DNA of 64,000 bases. Origin: Straminergon stramineum (taxonomy: Eukaryota > Streptophyta > Bryopsida > Hypnales > Calliergonaceae). The DNA lies in NCBI GenBank assembly GCA_963920665.1, contig OY987268.1:11224501-11288500 (forward strand), written 5' to 3'. Below, one piece after another: positions 49,651 through 61,500 of this stretch. Below the pieces are notes generated by a model, which searched no databases, had not been told where the DNA came from, and saw only the letters and a program-made list of their open reading frames with translations. Position 1 is the first letter of the stretch. Every line of letters starts with the position of its first letter. The translations under genes and the position numbers were made by a program.

Positions 49651-50639
49651 CTAAGAGCATCAAGAATGGTTCCCGCGTACGCAACTCTTGTATAATATGT
49701 AGGGGTTGTCGGCATTAAAACGGCTTAGAGGACGGCTTTTGTAAAAATAATATCAAATTAAAAAGACCAAAAATTGAGGTAAAGACCAAATTAAAAAAAA
49801 ATTTAATGTAGAAAATGTTGGGTTACATACATATTAGAAAAGATTCACAATATATATGAAGAATTTAAACACTTATGCATAATTTTCAAAATCTATACAA
49901 GAAGTTCCCTCCAATTAAAATTAAAATTAAAATTCATTCATAGTGTTTTATTTACAATAAAAAAAATCTTAAATTTTTATTAGAAAGTCCAAAAAGTTGG
50001 GTAGCTTGTCCCACAATACATGTATTAAAAAAACTCATATAATTAATTTTTTAATGCTATTATTGTCCTCAAAAATATTCACTTTATGTATATAATTATA
50101 TTTTTGGATTCCTTGTTAACAAGGCTACAAGAGTTTTCTACATTAAAACAAATTAAATCCCTTGAGATTAGACTAAAATGCATTATAAGTGATTATAACT
50201 AAGGCCATATAATATGGGAATTGCGTATCCAAGGAATGGCTCATCAATAAACTCCCACAATATATCAAATTTATAGACTCTCATATTGCATGTTGCATTT
50301 AGAATCGGTTGTGAAGGTTTGAAGCTCCCAATAGTGAGCAAGTTAAGGGGTCTCTAAAGTTGCTACAATATACTAAGGGGGGACTTACATGTATCAGTGG
50401 GTGGGAGCGTTCATTGATACCAGAATATAGAAAGCACTTCTATATACATATATAGTGTGGAATGCATTGATATGGGTGGAACTCATTTTTCTACTTCTAC
50501 ACTCCTCATGATCTATAGAACTCTTCTTGGCTTTTAGTAATTTCTCTATCTTCTAGACTTTACATGTAAGCCCATCATAAGTTTGCTCCTATAGTACTTC
50601 CATGCTTAGACATTGCATTTGTTTGTTATAACAAGGTAT
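49651..50639. other. AT-rich spacer, nothing recognised
   Basis: No repeats, open frames or structured sites that I could support. Confidence 0.5.
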
Positions 50640-53100
50640 GAGCCTTTTTTTATCGCAAGGTAAAGAAATCCCCTAGAGTTGGCCGGCGGAGAGTATATGG
50701 GATCCCTACCTAAATTGCCTTCCAAGCAATGGACTCCACAATATTATTTAATAAATTTTCAAGTAAATGGGTTAAGTGAAAGAGGGGCAGCATCCCTAAA
50801 TCACTCAATTATGTGTCCTAAAATCCCCACATACTCTTAATACATATTCTAAGAGGTTTGGGCAACCTCCTAGACCAATAATCTCCAAATTGGACCTCAA
50901 AATGGAACAATTAGAGTCCTATAAACTAATTACAACACACTCATTCACCAAAATTCATCAAAACTCCCAATTTCACATGCATTGACATAAAACCACTAAA
51001 AATTGACAATTACCACCTCCAAATAGGTTTAATTGCACCCCCACCAATAATTTTAGCACCCAATTTATCTACATTATATACTCCAAACAATAATCACAGG
51101 TCTACTACTACTCTAATTCACCATGCATTGACATCCAATTAGCACCTTCTCCAGGACTCCATGGTTCTATTTTTAGGCATGCACAAGTTCCTTGGTGACT
51201 TTACCTTGGACCACACTTCTATGAAATCATGGCCACATATGCAAATTTGCCCATAGGTATGGACTTTCACTCATACCATGCAATCACCTAAAAGCTTATT
51301 TCTTACAAACTTGTACCCTAAGTATGTTGGAAGTAATTTAATTATGATGGATAATTTTGGGTGACTAATTCACCATTCACAATTCCATGCCCATGCCCAT
51401 AGACAAGGGCCAAGAGAAAACCTTGTGGTTACTACCACAACTGTCTTAAGAAGCACTATCTTCAATCTTCACCTAAGAATTAACTAACAAAGTACTAACC
51501 TGGTTCATTCATCAAAGGGAAAGAAGGGGAGGAGAAATGAACCGCTGCTACTATGGTAGCAGACCATGCTTCACTAGAATGGCTGTCCACGCCTTGTCCG
51601 AGCTCCAAATCCTTTGATCTTTGTTTCTTTGGAGAGCTAACTTCAAGATTGACCTCCCTACCAAAATTTAGATCTTAATTCGTTGGGGTCGCTCCGCTAT
51701 CAACCTCCAAACTTGACCTACTTGAACTGCCCCAAGTTGCAACGGCCACCAACATCTTTGGACTCAATTGATCACTACCGCCTCAATTTTCCTTCAAATG
51801 GTCCAAGACTAAGCTCGTTGGAAACCTAACTTGGTCTCGCATCCACTCACCAAAATTCACACTCAAATGAATTGTGACGCCTCCAATATTTTCCCTCAAA
51901 GTTGTCACTCCACACTTGAGCGGCAGCAGACCTCTCTTCATGGAAACGGCCACCATTGCTTCATTTTTTTCCCAAATGACTGAAGATTAGTCTCTTTGGG
52001 AAACTAACTTATCTATGCATTTGCTCGCCAAATTTCATGCTCAATTGAATTGTGACGCCTCCAATATCCCCCCTTGAAGTTTTCTCTCTTCATTTGAATG
52101 GCAGCCGACCTCCTTCCAAGAAAATGGTCACTATTGCTTCAATTCTCCTCCAAATGATTCAAGATTAGATTCTTTGGGAGCTTGACTTTGCTCCACATCT
52201 GCCCGCCAATTTTTAGACCCAAATTCGTTGACATGCTCCCAAAATCTTTATCCAAAGTAGATGTTCTCATTCTCAATCTCCAAATCCTTCCCAATCCACA
52301 CAAAAGCCCTAAAATTTGCCTGTATTTCAAAAATTAGCCTTCAAGATGGCCTCCAACACTCTTTATTTTTCACCCATTTTGCTCATACAACAAGTGAACC
52401 TACTCGACAAATTGCCTACTTCTAACCCTAATGCATTGCAAATCCTTCCTAACACTTTTTTCTTCCATTTTTCATCACATTTCTTCACCAAGCTCTTAAA
52501 AACACATCCTACCCACAAGTCCTTAGAAAATTGAGAGAGAGAGGGCTCCAAACCCTAATTTTGCCTATATCCAACTTTCTAACAGATTAATTTTCCAAAC
52601 TACTTTCATCCTACACTAATTCACTGCTAATCCACTAATTTGGTGCAAAATGCGCCAAATTAGTGCAAATCGCGCTAGGTTACTATAAATCCGCTAATTT
52701 AGTGTAAATTGCTCTATTTTAATGTTCCACCCCCTAAATTACTCTTATATCCTCTAACTTACTGTAAAATCTTATTTTAGTGTTTCTAGCACTATTTTAG
52801 TGTTTTACCCACTACACTAGTGTTTTAGTCATAGTTTTAGTTTAACTAACGTCTTTTGTGTTTTTTCTTATTTCTTATTTTTGTGGTTTTTAATTTACTT
52901 TTAGTTTCATTTCCTACTTCTAGTCTTTTGTTTTTATTTTTTATTTTTTTTGTTTTCATTTTATCATCATTTTATCATTAGCTTGATTTGGTTACTCTAC
53001 CAAATCTTGCTTAACCTCTTTTTAGTTTTAACTCCCCATTTTTTCCCTAGAATTTTCCCTAATTTCCTCCTAATTTCATTTTCTAGCATCTCGCCCTAAT
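50640..53100 (+). repeat. Dispersed repeat R1, right copy
   Basis: Inverted relative of 1-4,020: 50,640-50,760 and 50,880-51,080 pair with 4,020-3,600, and 52,230-53,100 pairs with 1,030-1. This copy is uninterrupted, so it shows the original arrangement. In the middle it carries a ~178-bp tandem repeat. No transposon protein is encoded; the frames at 52,139-52,551 overlap each other and are not supported. Confidence 0.7.
51745..52300 (+). repeat. Tandem repeat, ~178-bp unit, about three copies
   Basis: 'gaattgtgacgcctccaatat' recurs at 51,869 and 52,047. Around it 'ttcaaatg.t.caagat.ag.ct', 'tttgggaa.cttact' and 'ggccaccattgctt' variants recur in order, with units near 51,745, 51,949 and 52,127. 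The units are imperfect (roughly 75-80%), and the outer ones are more diverged. Confidence 0.8.
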
Positions 53101-53668
53101 CTCTTGAAGTTTCCATTGCTATCTAGCAGAAAACTCCTTAATTGATAGTTATGGCTTAATCCAAAGTACTAACACTTCCGGATTTGTAAATTTATGCCTA
53201 ATGTTTATATTCTAGGTATTTTTTAATAGTGAACCAATATGGTGGTTTACACAAGGTATTGTTATAGGAAGGCATTAATACAATGGCCTTCAACAATATT
53301 CATAGTGTAACTATTGTTTTGACCATGGAAGCATTTCTATAATGTTGTCATTAGCCCTTATGGCCTACCAAAATATAAATAGAGCAACTTGTATTTGGAT
53401 TAAAGTAACTAATAGTAGATGATTTTATGTATGAAATTACACATATGGATGGATGATTATGCATGATTCTATCCATTTTTTTACTTCCAAATATACCAAA
53501 GAGCCTAACATTGTACCAGCAAAAACAAAATAAAACACAAATTTGAGTTAAGATAAACCAACCCATAACCGACACCTTCCTATACCTTCTATGTTATTTT
53601 TGGCCCCATTTATACCACATATTAACTCATCTAAATCTATCCATTTTTTGACAATTTCAATACATTAA
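53101..53668. other. AT-rich spacer, nothing recognised
   Basis: A 74-codon leftward frame (53,351-53,575) has no support. No repeats recognised. Confidence 0.5.
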
Positions 53669-53990
53669 CACATGAAGGACCAATGCCATTTTTCTATCAA
53701 AAAACACTTAAAACTACCATTTCTGCTACATTCACCCGCTAAAACAAATAAATATATGTTTTTTAGAATACAACCATAGGGGATTGTACTTTACTTGTCT
53801 AAGACCAAGTGATATAAATTTCACGAAGTTTGACAATACATATTGAGAGATATTAGCATTCAAAGTTGGAAAAAAAAGTTTTTTGAACATTGTCTTGTAA
53901 CTTGAGATGATTTTGACCACTTTTTGTTGAATTTTTTTGTACTATGGAATTTGAATTAAAAAAAATTGTGTTGAAGAATTGAGTTGATAT
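53669..53990 (+). mobile_element. Family A element, truncated copy A4
   Basis: It opens 'ttaacacatgaaggacc', a degraded family A end. It continues with 'actaccatttctgctacatt' and 'tacaaccataggggattgta', matching A1, A2 and the reverse of A3. Similarity is lost after about 320 bp, just before the GC-rich segment S copy 2. Confidence 0.65.
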
Positions 53991-54129
53991 AGTAGGAAAT
54001 TACTATTTTTTTTAAAACTCTTGATTTTCATTAATTACTGCTTAGCAGTACCTGAGCAGAAAGACAGAAGTCTACAGGCCGGAAATGTGTGTGTGTGTGG
54101 GGGGGGGGATTGGAAAGGGGTCGCCTCCC

Positions 54130-57100
54130 CACAGTTGTTGACTTCACAAAGCAAAGCAGCCCCAGCTCCGTCGGTCCGTCCTAGTGCAACCCGTTCCGCG
54201 TCGTCGTCTCCGCGGCTCCACCACTCCCGACCGCTCCCTGCTCGCATGGTCCACGCAGCGACGCCGCGAAATCCTGGTGTCGTGGGCGTGAGGTAAAATA
54301 AAGCCATTGCTAGAAGAGTGATGGTGCTCCGACAAGCGCACTTCTTGTGAATTTACCGTGGAGGGATTCAGCGCGCCTCCTCATTCTCCACCTCTTCGCC
54401 TCCTCAATCTGCAACAAGTTCGACTAGCTTGTAAGACGTTGATCAGACACATTCTACTTATATTTAGTTTCGACTCCTGTTCAGGTTCTTCAGGAATGCA
54501 TGGCAACCCGGTGCCCGAGGAGAAGTCATGTGACGTTTGGCGGCGTCGATCGATTGTCCCTGTTCGATTGTGATGTAGGAGTTGTAGGAGTTTTCATTCC
54601 TGTGTTGCAATTAATGAGTGCATCATCGAGAGGTTAGGAGCGTTCGGCGGAGGTCAAGCTTTGCTGAAGTCGCCGTTCTAATCATTCGTGCACGTGATGT
54701 GCCTCAGCCAGTGCAAGGGGAGGGGGGGCGCTGCTGGTTGAGGGCGGCAAGGTGGCCAGCACTCAACCCGTCCTCTCCGCGACAGGGGTGCCAAAGGTTG
54801 CATCACCCTGACCGTTGCTGGTGTACTTCGTCGTAGAGAGGCGCCGACAGCAATTACACAGATGCATTTCTGGTATCTGTTGTTTCGAGCTGGCTTTAAT
54901 CTTTTTTTGTGTTGGAGCACTTTGGTTTCGCTAGAATAGCGTTATAATGTGTGGGAGAGTTCGGAAGGCTGCTGCTGCGCTTGCCTGCGGCGGCTTTTGC
55001 CTGCTGCGCGCCCCTGCTGCTCCGGAAGGAGTGATAGAGATTGAGCCTCGGAGGCGCAGGTGGTTCGATCGTGTCTGCGTGTTGTCGAATTGAAGGCTGC
55101 GACTCTAACGGGCTCCTGCCACCCACTTCCCTACCTCTGCAGGAGCGCATAGCGGTAACGCCCTCAGAGTAACGCGCACCCGTGGAGCCTCGACTGACGG
55201 GAATGTCGCTCGTTTTGTTACTGCCATTGTTGTTACTGGCGGCGGCGGCGAGCTGCAGTAGCCTTGGTAGCCGCAGTGACATGCAATCTCTGATTTTGAG
55301 TGTCAGAACTGACCCCAACAGCGAATTTCAAAATCGTGTTCTAATACTCTAGATTAGGCGCGTTCAGTTCAGTCTTCTGAGGAACTGTAGATGAATCTGC
55401 GTTGAACCCAAGCTGATTAGCTACAAATCCTGAAATTTACAGAAATAGCAAGATCCGACACCCTCAGTTTGGAGCATGCTGTCCAGCCAAGGCGTGGATG
55501 CCGTCTGTTTCCTCACCACAAGCGCCCAGCCCCCCACTCCCGACGCCCTCCGCGCGCGCCGCTTGAGAAGCTCTGAAGCATTGATTTCCAGTCCAGGCCG
55601 TTTAGGAGAATGAAGGATTGTGCGGATACCCTGAGCTTACGAATTCGTTTGAATTGCTTTGGAGTCACGCAGGGTCCTTGTTTTCGAGGCACCGGCTTAA
55701 TTAGGTTGTTTCAAACTGAAGACGGTTCAAGTGAGTTAGTGTGGTCCTCTGCTCTTTCGTGTACCGAAGTTCGATCCGGCCAATCTGGGCAATTGGTCTG
55801 GGCCTAATCCCCGAGCCTACTCTTTACTAGGAACGGCTTCATTTCTCTTCCTAGGACAGGGTTGTCTACAAGGGATTGGTGTCGGTAATGTACGTCCATA
55901 GGAGCTTTGGTTTAGCACCGTGTTACTTATGTAGACAGGCTTCAAAGAGAGTTCTACCTTGCCCCTGCCTTGCAATCGTCATGAACTGTTATACATCACG
56001 GAGCCCGGCTGTGTAATCGCAGCAATGATCTCGATCTGGACACGTACCTTCATAACTCCACACGGGTACCCTCACTACTACTGAGCACTGAGAGCACTGA
56101 GCACTGAGAGTAACTCAAGATCCTCCGCCACTAAATTTGGTTGCTGCTGGTCGCCCGCCGCGCCGCAGGCCGCACGAAGAGCTATCATGTGCTCTTAGTT
56201 TCACCCCAATCCTGCGCCGCCAGTTCTCATCGCAACTTCTCGCACCCTAAGACTGCTGAATCTAACCCACTGACGCTTTAATCAGGCCTCTGTCGCTAAT
56301 ACACATTGAGCTTAATAGTCAATTATATATCGATCTGAGATTTTCTGTTAGAGGGCCCGGCCTAGGCATCAGGAGTCCAACTTGGGTTCATGCCATTAAA
56401 GAAACGTGACCGCGAATATGTTGTTGCGAAGGGCGGTGCAAGCATTGTGGACCTGCCGGATTTTGACAGAAAGATCTAGTCGAACAAGTAGCGCTTGCAG
56501 TTCGGTAGATGACGTTCTGCGCCGTACGTCTCCTCAGAGTCTACGCTTTCGCCTAATCAGACAGGGAGATTATTTTTGTTTCGCAGATGGTTTCGCAGTC
56601 GGTCCCCCGGGAACAGGGAATCGGGTCCATTCCGTAAAATCCCTTGTTGTTGATGCATGGTTGCCTCGAGCTAGCTTTTCCTGCTGTTCTTCAAACACTG
56701 ATCCATTTCCAGCAGACACTTCATTCAAGACGGCCTTGCAGACCGGAGTTAACCTTCTTCTCCTCTTCAAGCATAGCACACGGTATCTCTGAAATACACC
56801 GAGGCAGGCAGGGTCAGGTGTCGCTTCGTGAGCTCTTGACGTCCTTCAGGCGGTTGCCTCCGGGGATGATGCAAGTTATCTATTCCCGAAGTCAGCTCGA
56901 AAAGAATATTAACTTATTTCGGATTTGGCGATTTGGCGAAAGTTCTCTTGCGCTCGTGGTTTTAGCCTGCGCAGGTTAATAATAATGAATTCCAGTGCGG
57001 TATCTCCAAGTACTCAACGACGCCTCTGAAAATCGATCGCCCAATCTCACTTTGTTCGTGGTTTTCAGGATTCGTGACAGGTGCACTGTGTGCGCAACTA

Positions 57101-57911
57101 TGCTTTTAGAAACTCTTTTTCTGTCCCTCGCGCCGACGAGTTTACTTTTATACTCACTCTGCCCTTTGGGATCCGAGGTTATTTGAATCAAATAATATTA
57201 GTATTTTCTTTCATTAATATAAATTTGTGATTGTGAAATTCTCATGGGCATGGTTACGTGCTTAGCGTGGAGACGATGTGCGGAATTCAGCGGGGTCTTG
57301 TATCAGAAACGGAGGGCGATAATATGTCTTCGGAGGCGGGACATCATGGTGGGGGCACGCAGCTTTACCCCAACCAGGTTCCTTCCTGAACCCGGGCTGC
57401 CTTGGATTCTGTCTCTTTATGTTAACTCATACAGAAAGTTCAAACTTTGCTCGTGCAGAATAATAAATACTATCTTTTTGTAATTTCTGTTTGTTCCTTT
57501 TAATTGAAGGGGGCTTTCGCCCCCTACTAGCCTTCATTGGCTTTCACCAGAATAAGAAATACGAGAAAAAGCTCGTTGCAATGCATCAACACCAAAAAGG
57601 TTTCATCTTGTTTGGATGTCATCAGGATATAGCAAGAACAACTGAACGAAAAACTGTGCGGATGAAAACGTGACATTGTATGCATATAAGACAAGAGATT
57701 CTCATTTTACAAATGATATTGATTCTGACCTGATTTAAGTTTACGGTGTGCTGGATTGTGCCTCGTGCACGACCAGAGCTCTGTGAAGATCAAGACCGTG
57801 AGGGAGTATGTCTTCAGTCGTCTTCAGGCCTTGTTTCAAATCCTTAGCAGCATTTGCTTCTGCAAGAAGGTGATTGCACTTCACAACTCTACCTATTGTT
57901 GCGGCTTACTT
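54130..57911 (+). repeat. GC-rich paralogous segment S, copy 2
   Basis: Collinear with 13,340-17,090 and in the same orientation, diverged by substitutions and indels. It has one instead of 3.2 copies of the 421-bp unit, an extra retroposon tail (57,455-57,570), and is interrupted at 57,912 by the hAT element. A (GT)n-(G)n tract lies just before it (54,087-54,108). Frames of up to 140 codons (for example 54,896-55,318 leftwards and 56,406-56,792) are GC-driven and not conserved against copy 1. I do not recognise a gene in it. Confidence 0.8.
57455..57570 (-). mobile_element. Retroposon 3' tail insertion, copy 2
   Basis: This 116-bp insertion is absent from segment S copy 1, which reads straight through near 16,675-16,690. 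It is flanked by gctcgt at 57,449-57,454 and 57,571-57,576. Read leftwards it contains the same 'ctggtgaaagccaatgaagg' module with the gggggc-gaaa-gccccc hairpin (57,509-57,524) as 12,455-12,533. Size, flanking duplication and a conserved 3' structure fit a short SINE or a 5'-truncated LINE. Confidence 0.8.
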
Positions 57912-58175
57912 CAGGGTTGTCATATCGGACGGGTCGGGGTCACCGGACGGACGGGCGAACTGGACCGGACGGTCCGGACCAATCGGACGACTTCAATTTT
58001 TCAAAGTTGTGGAATTTTTTTGAATGACACGTCACCTTGGACACCTAGATCCAGGGCTCGGACGTCATGTGAGGGCGCGGACTTCAGCGTCAGCGTCAAG
58101 GCGCGGACTCCTTCAGGCAGGGCGCGGACTTCAGCGTCAACGTCAGGGCGCGGACTCCTTCAAGCAGGGCGCGGA
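57912..58175 (+). repeat. hAT left subterminal motif block
   Basis: First come seven or so 'cggac' motifs (57,935-57,990), then about five copies of 'gggcgcggact' (58,074-58,175) alternating with 'tcagcgtca' and 'ccttcaggca'. Subterminal repeats of this kind commonly bind the transposase in hAT elements. The frames across it only translate the repeat. Confidence 0.75.
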
Positions 58176-58580
58176 CGGGAAATGGTGGATTTTACTTATG
58201 TGTTCTCCAATATATGTATATATATATAAATTTATTTTTTGAACAAATGGGAGCCCCCACTGCATTAAAAAGAACTAGTAACTGCAATATATTTTACATG
58301 ATTGCACTCACCAATGTTTCCAACATGCCTGTCAAATATAAAAATACAGAAAAGAAATATTAGTAGGCTGCAATGTTTGTGATAACCAAAACTGTTTATA
58401 AAATTCATGCATTGCAAAGTACAATAACAATACAATGAATCTATACTTCCGAAATACGCTCACTTTCTCATAGGTTATCTAAGACATTCCTTTGGCTTCT
58501 CGTCCATCTTTCTTCCGATTGCTACAATTCTCTTCAACTCTTAAAGACTCGAGATCTACTATCGATGCAACTAAATAACC

Positions 58581-61500
58581 TCAATTATTCAAACGACTCG
58601 ACCTACGAACTTCTTGGGCACTTGGATCCGCTACATTAGCATCTCGAACAACAACATCATCATCCTTTGGTGCCTCATCATTCGCATCTTCGTTGCTGTC
58701 ATATTCATCTTCTGCTTCACCACTATCTGTGGTCCAATGTCCCTCAACTTCCGAGTTTTCATTTCGAAGTTCTATTGTAGTTTGACCTTGACTACGTTTG
58801 CGCTTGAACCTCTTATGTCGTTGTGCGTTGGGGTCTTCTGCATCAGAATTTATAGTGGGTCCACCTGGAATTGTTGGAACAACAAATGCCGGGGTTGACC
58901 CACGAGGTCCTGGTACGTATGTACTTAGGAACGGTTCTATCACCCTATTTGGATCTCTTGCCCCAATTCCAAGGAATAGATGATTAGTAGGCCTTGATGA
59001 TGATGCTTCTCCAATATGTTGACCTTCTCTTCGTCCATGGCCTCTACTTCCTCCACGGCCTCTAGCCCTTCCACGGCCTTTTGTTTGTCCACGGCCTTTT
59101 GTTTGTCCACGGCCTTGTTGATATTGACCTAGTTCATGACAAACGGGGGGCCGAGGGGCCATAGGTGGTCTACCACCAATAGTACCACGTGAAACGCTTT
59201 GCAGAGTCAAATCAACATTCCCCAGAGAGCCTAACCGTGCTGGAGAAGGTCTTCGAATGGCATTGGAATTTGTTACTGAAGATGGGTCTATGGAATGTGG
59301 TGTTTGTATACCTTGATCAGAAATAGTAGGATGGCCCTCAACTGCAGCGGGTACACGGGCAAGGTCTTCTGGTGGTTCTACAAATGCAAAAACATCATTA
59401 GGGTCCACATGCTCTGGATCAAAAGGCCTTCTCACATTACCAGTTGGTTGGTTTCTTGCAATAGGGCGTGCCACTCTTGCATTTCTAACGTTTCTGTCAT
59501 GATGTCCTTGAATAGCTCTAATGTTTCGAGTTGATGGCCCCACTCCTATAGGCCTTGTATTGCCATCTCGATTGTGAGAAGATCCTCCATGGTTTGGATT
59601 TGCATTCTTCCCCTTGTTTACGTCGCCATCTTCATTTCCACCGCCATTTCCTGGAGGGAGGTTGTCATCATCGTCGTTGTTGTTATGGGAAATACCATCA
59701 TCGACGTTATCGTCATTTGGATTGTTGGTCTCTAAAGAAGACGACAAAGCGGGGACTTCAACGATCCCTTCATTTTGAGGAAGTGGAGGTGAAGGGGTGC
59801 GACGTGGATTGGGTGGAATGGGTGGCCCCCAAGGACCCCAACGACCATTAAGGAGTTCCTCCTCTCCATCGTCAGCATCTCTGTAGTAGTTCCTTGCTTC
59901 CTTGAGGTGATCAGCTCCTCGCCTCCAAAGATCTGGGTTTGCCGGATACTCTTGAGGTGCTACGTAGGCTTCTCCATCAACCTCTTCTTCTTCCTCTGCT
60001 TGCATTGCATTGAATTCCCGATTGCGTTCATTTGTTGGGAGCGGACCAAGGGCATCTGGATCGGAATCCTCCGAGTACATATTTGCATCATACCAACGAA
60101 CTGGATCGGCTCCTAGTCGCTGTCGAAGTACACGGCTATTGGTATAAATATATACCAATGACTTTGCCTTTTCGGGGGCTAATCGATTTCGGACCTTATT
60201 GTGAACAAAGGAATACATACTCCAATTCCTTTCACAAGAGCTAGCAGAACACGTGAGGGATAAAAGACGCACAACAATTTTTGAAAGAGCTCGATCTCCA
60301 ACCCTGTGCCACCATTGGTGGGGAAGCATTTGTGTCACACGGATGTTGGGTATCATAGCTGGACTGTACGGTCGACTACCCTCCTCAAATTCTGTTAATT
60401 CCGCCAACACATCATTGAAATTCACACCCACTGAATCTGCCATCTTGCGGATGACTCTATACAATGCATGTAGGGCAGTTCCATCCACCCTGAGCGCCAC
60501 ATTATCCAAGAGATATGGATTCAAAAGGGCCGCAGCGTAGTGTGTATCTTCAAAAACCATGTTCCATCTTTCATTGAAAGATGCTTCCAAAATGACTGCT
60601 ATGTCATCACCTAAGTTGAAAGGTGGTTCTCTTAAAGAATACACGTGCCCTCGCAAATTGTGCATTACGAGCCACGCCCGACCCATGGCTGGTTCTCGTC
60701 CATCAAACACACTTAAAGCCTTCAATACGTCTTCAGTCATGTACACGTAATTCACACATCGTTGCCAGAAAGCCACATCTTGAATGGTTCTTTTGACATT
60801 ACATGAAGCGGTAGCTGCCTGCGGTCCATTTTGTTCGTTCCGTAGGGTATCAAAGTAATTTAGAACACGTAGGTGGATATTTAACCGCTCCAAGACTCCT
60901 CTGAGTTTCACCATTCGCTGCAACATGAGGAAATTACAAGCGAAGCGGGTTTCGCTAGGCACTACGAGTTGTAGATTCGGACTCAACTCACGGAAAATCG
61001 ACATGGTTGCATGATGGTTTCGAATGTATTGGCACAATCTTTTTGCCCTGGCAATTAAATCTGAAAATTCCTGGATTTTGGCCCAATCTTCCAACATGAG
61101 ATCTAGTGCATGTGCCATGCAGCCTTGCGCAAAAATGTGCGGATATGTTTGAGTGATGTCTTGCAATGCCCCAAGCATGTTTGCTGCATTATCTGTGCAC
61201 ACTTGTGTCACATATTTGGGATCCACCTTCTCAATGTACACTTTCATTTGGTCCGCTATGTAGTGCATTGTTTTCTTTTGCGAGGTAGTATCAATTGACC
61301 CCAAAAATACATCACCTGCAGGGCATGACATCATCACATTCATGAGGGGCCTCCGATTGACATCATCCCAACCATCGGTACATATCGACACCCCATAGTG
61401 CTTGACAGCAAATCCAACCTTCTCTTGAATCTGCTTCTCAATTTGCAACCTCCTTGGTTCAATTAAATTAGTCTTGAACTGATGGTAAGAAGGTGGACTA

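Noticed and set aside
54896..55318. 140-codon leftward frame in segment S copy 2
   Set aside because: High GC lengthens chance frames; the aligned part of copy 1 does not preserve it and no domain is recognisable.
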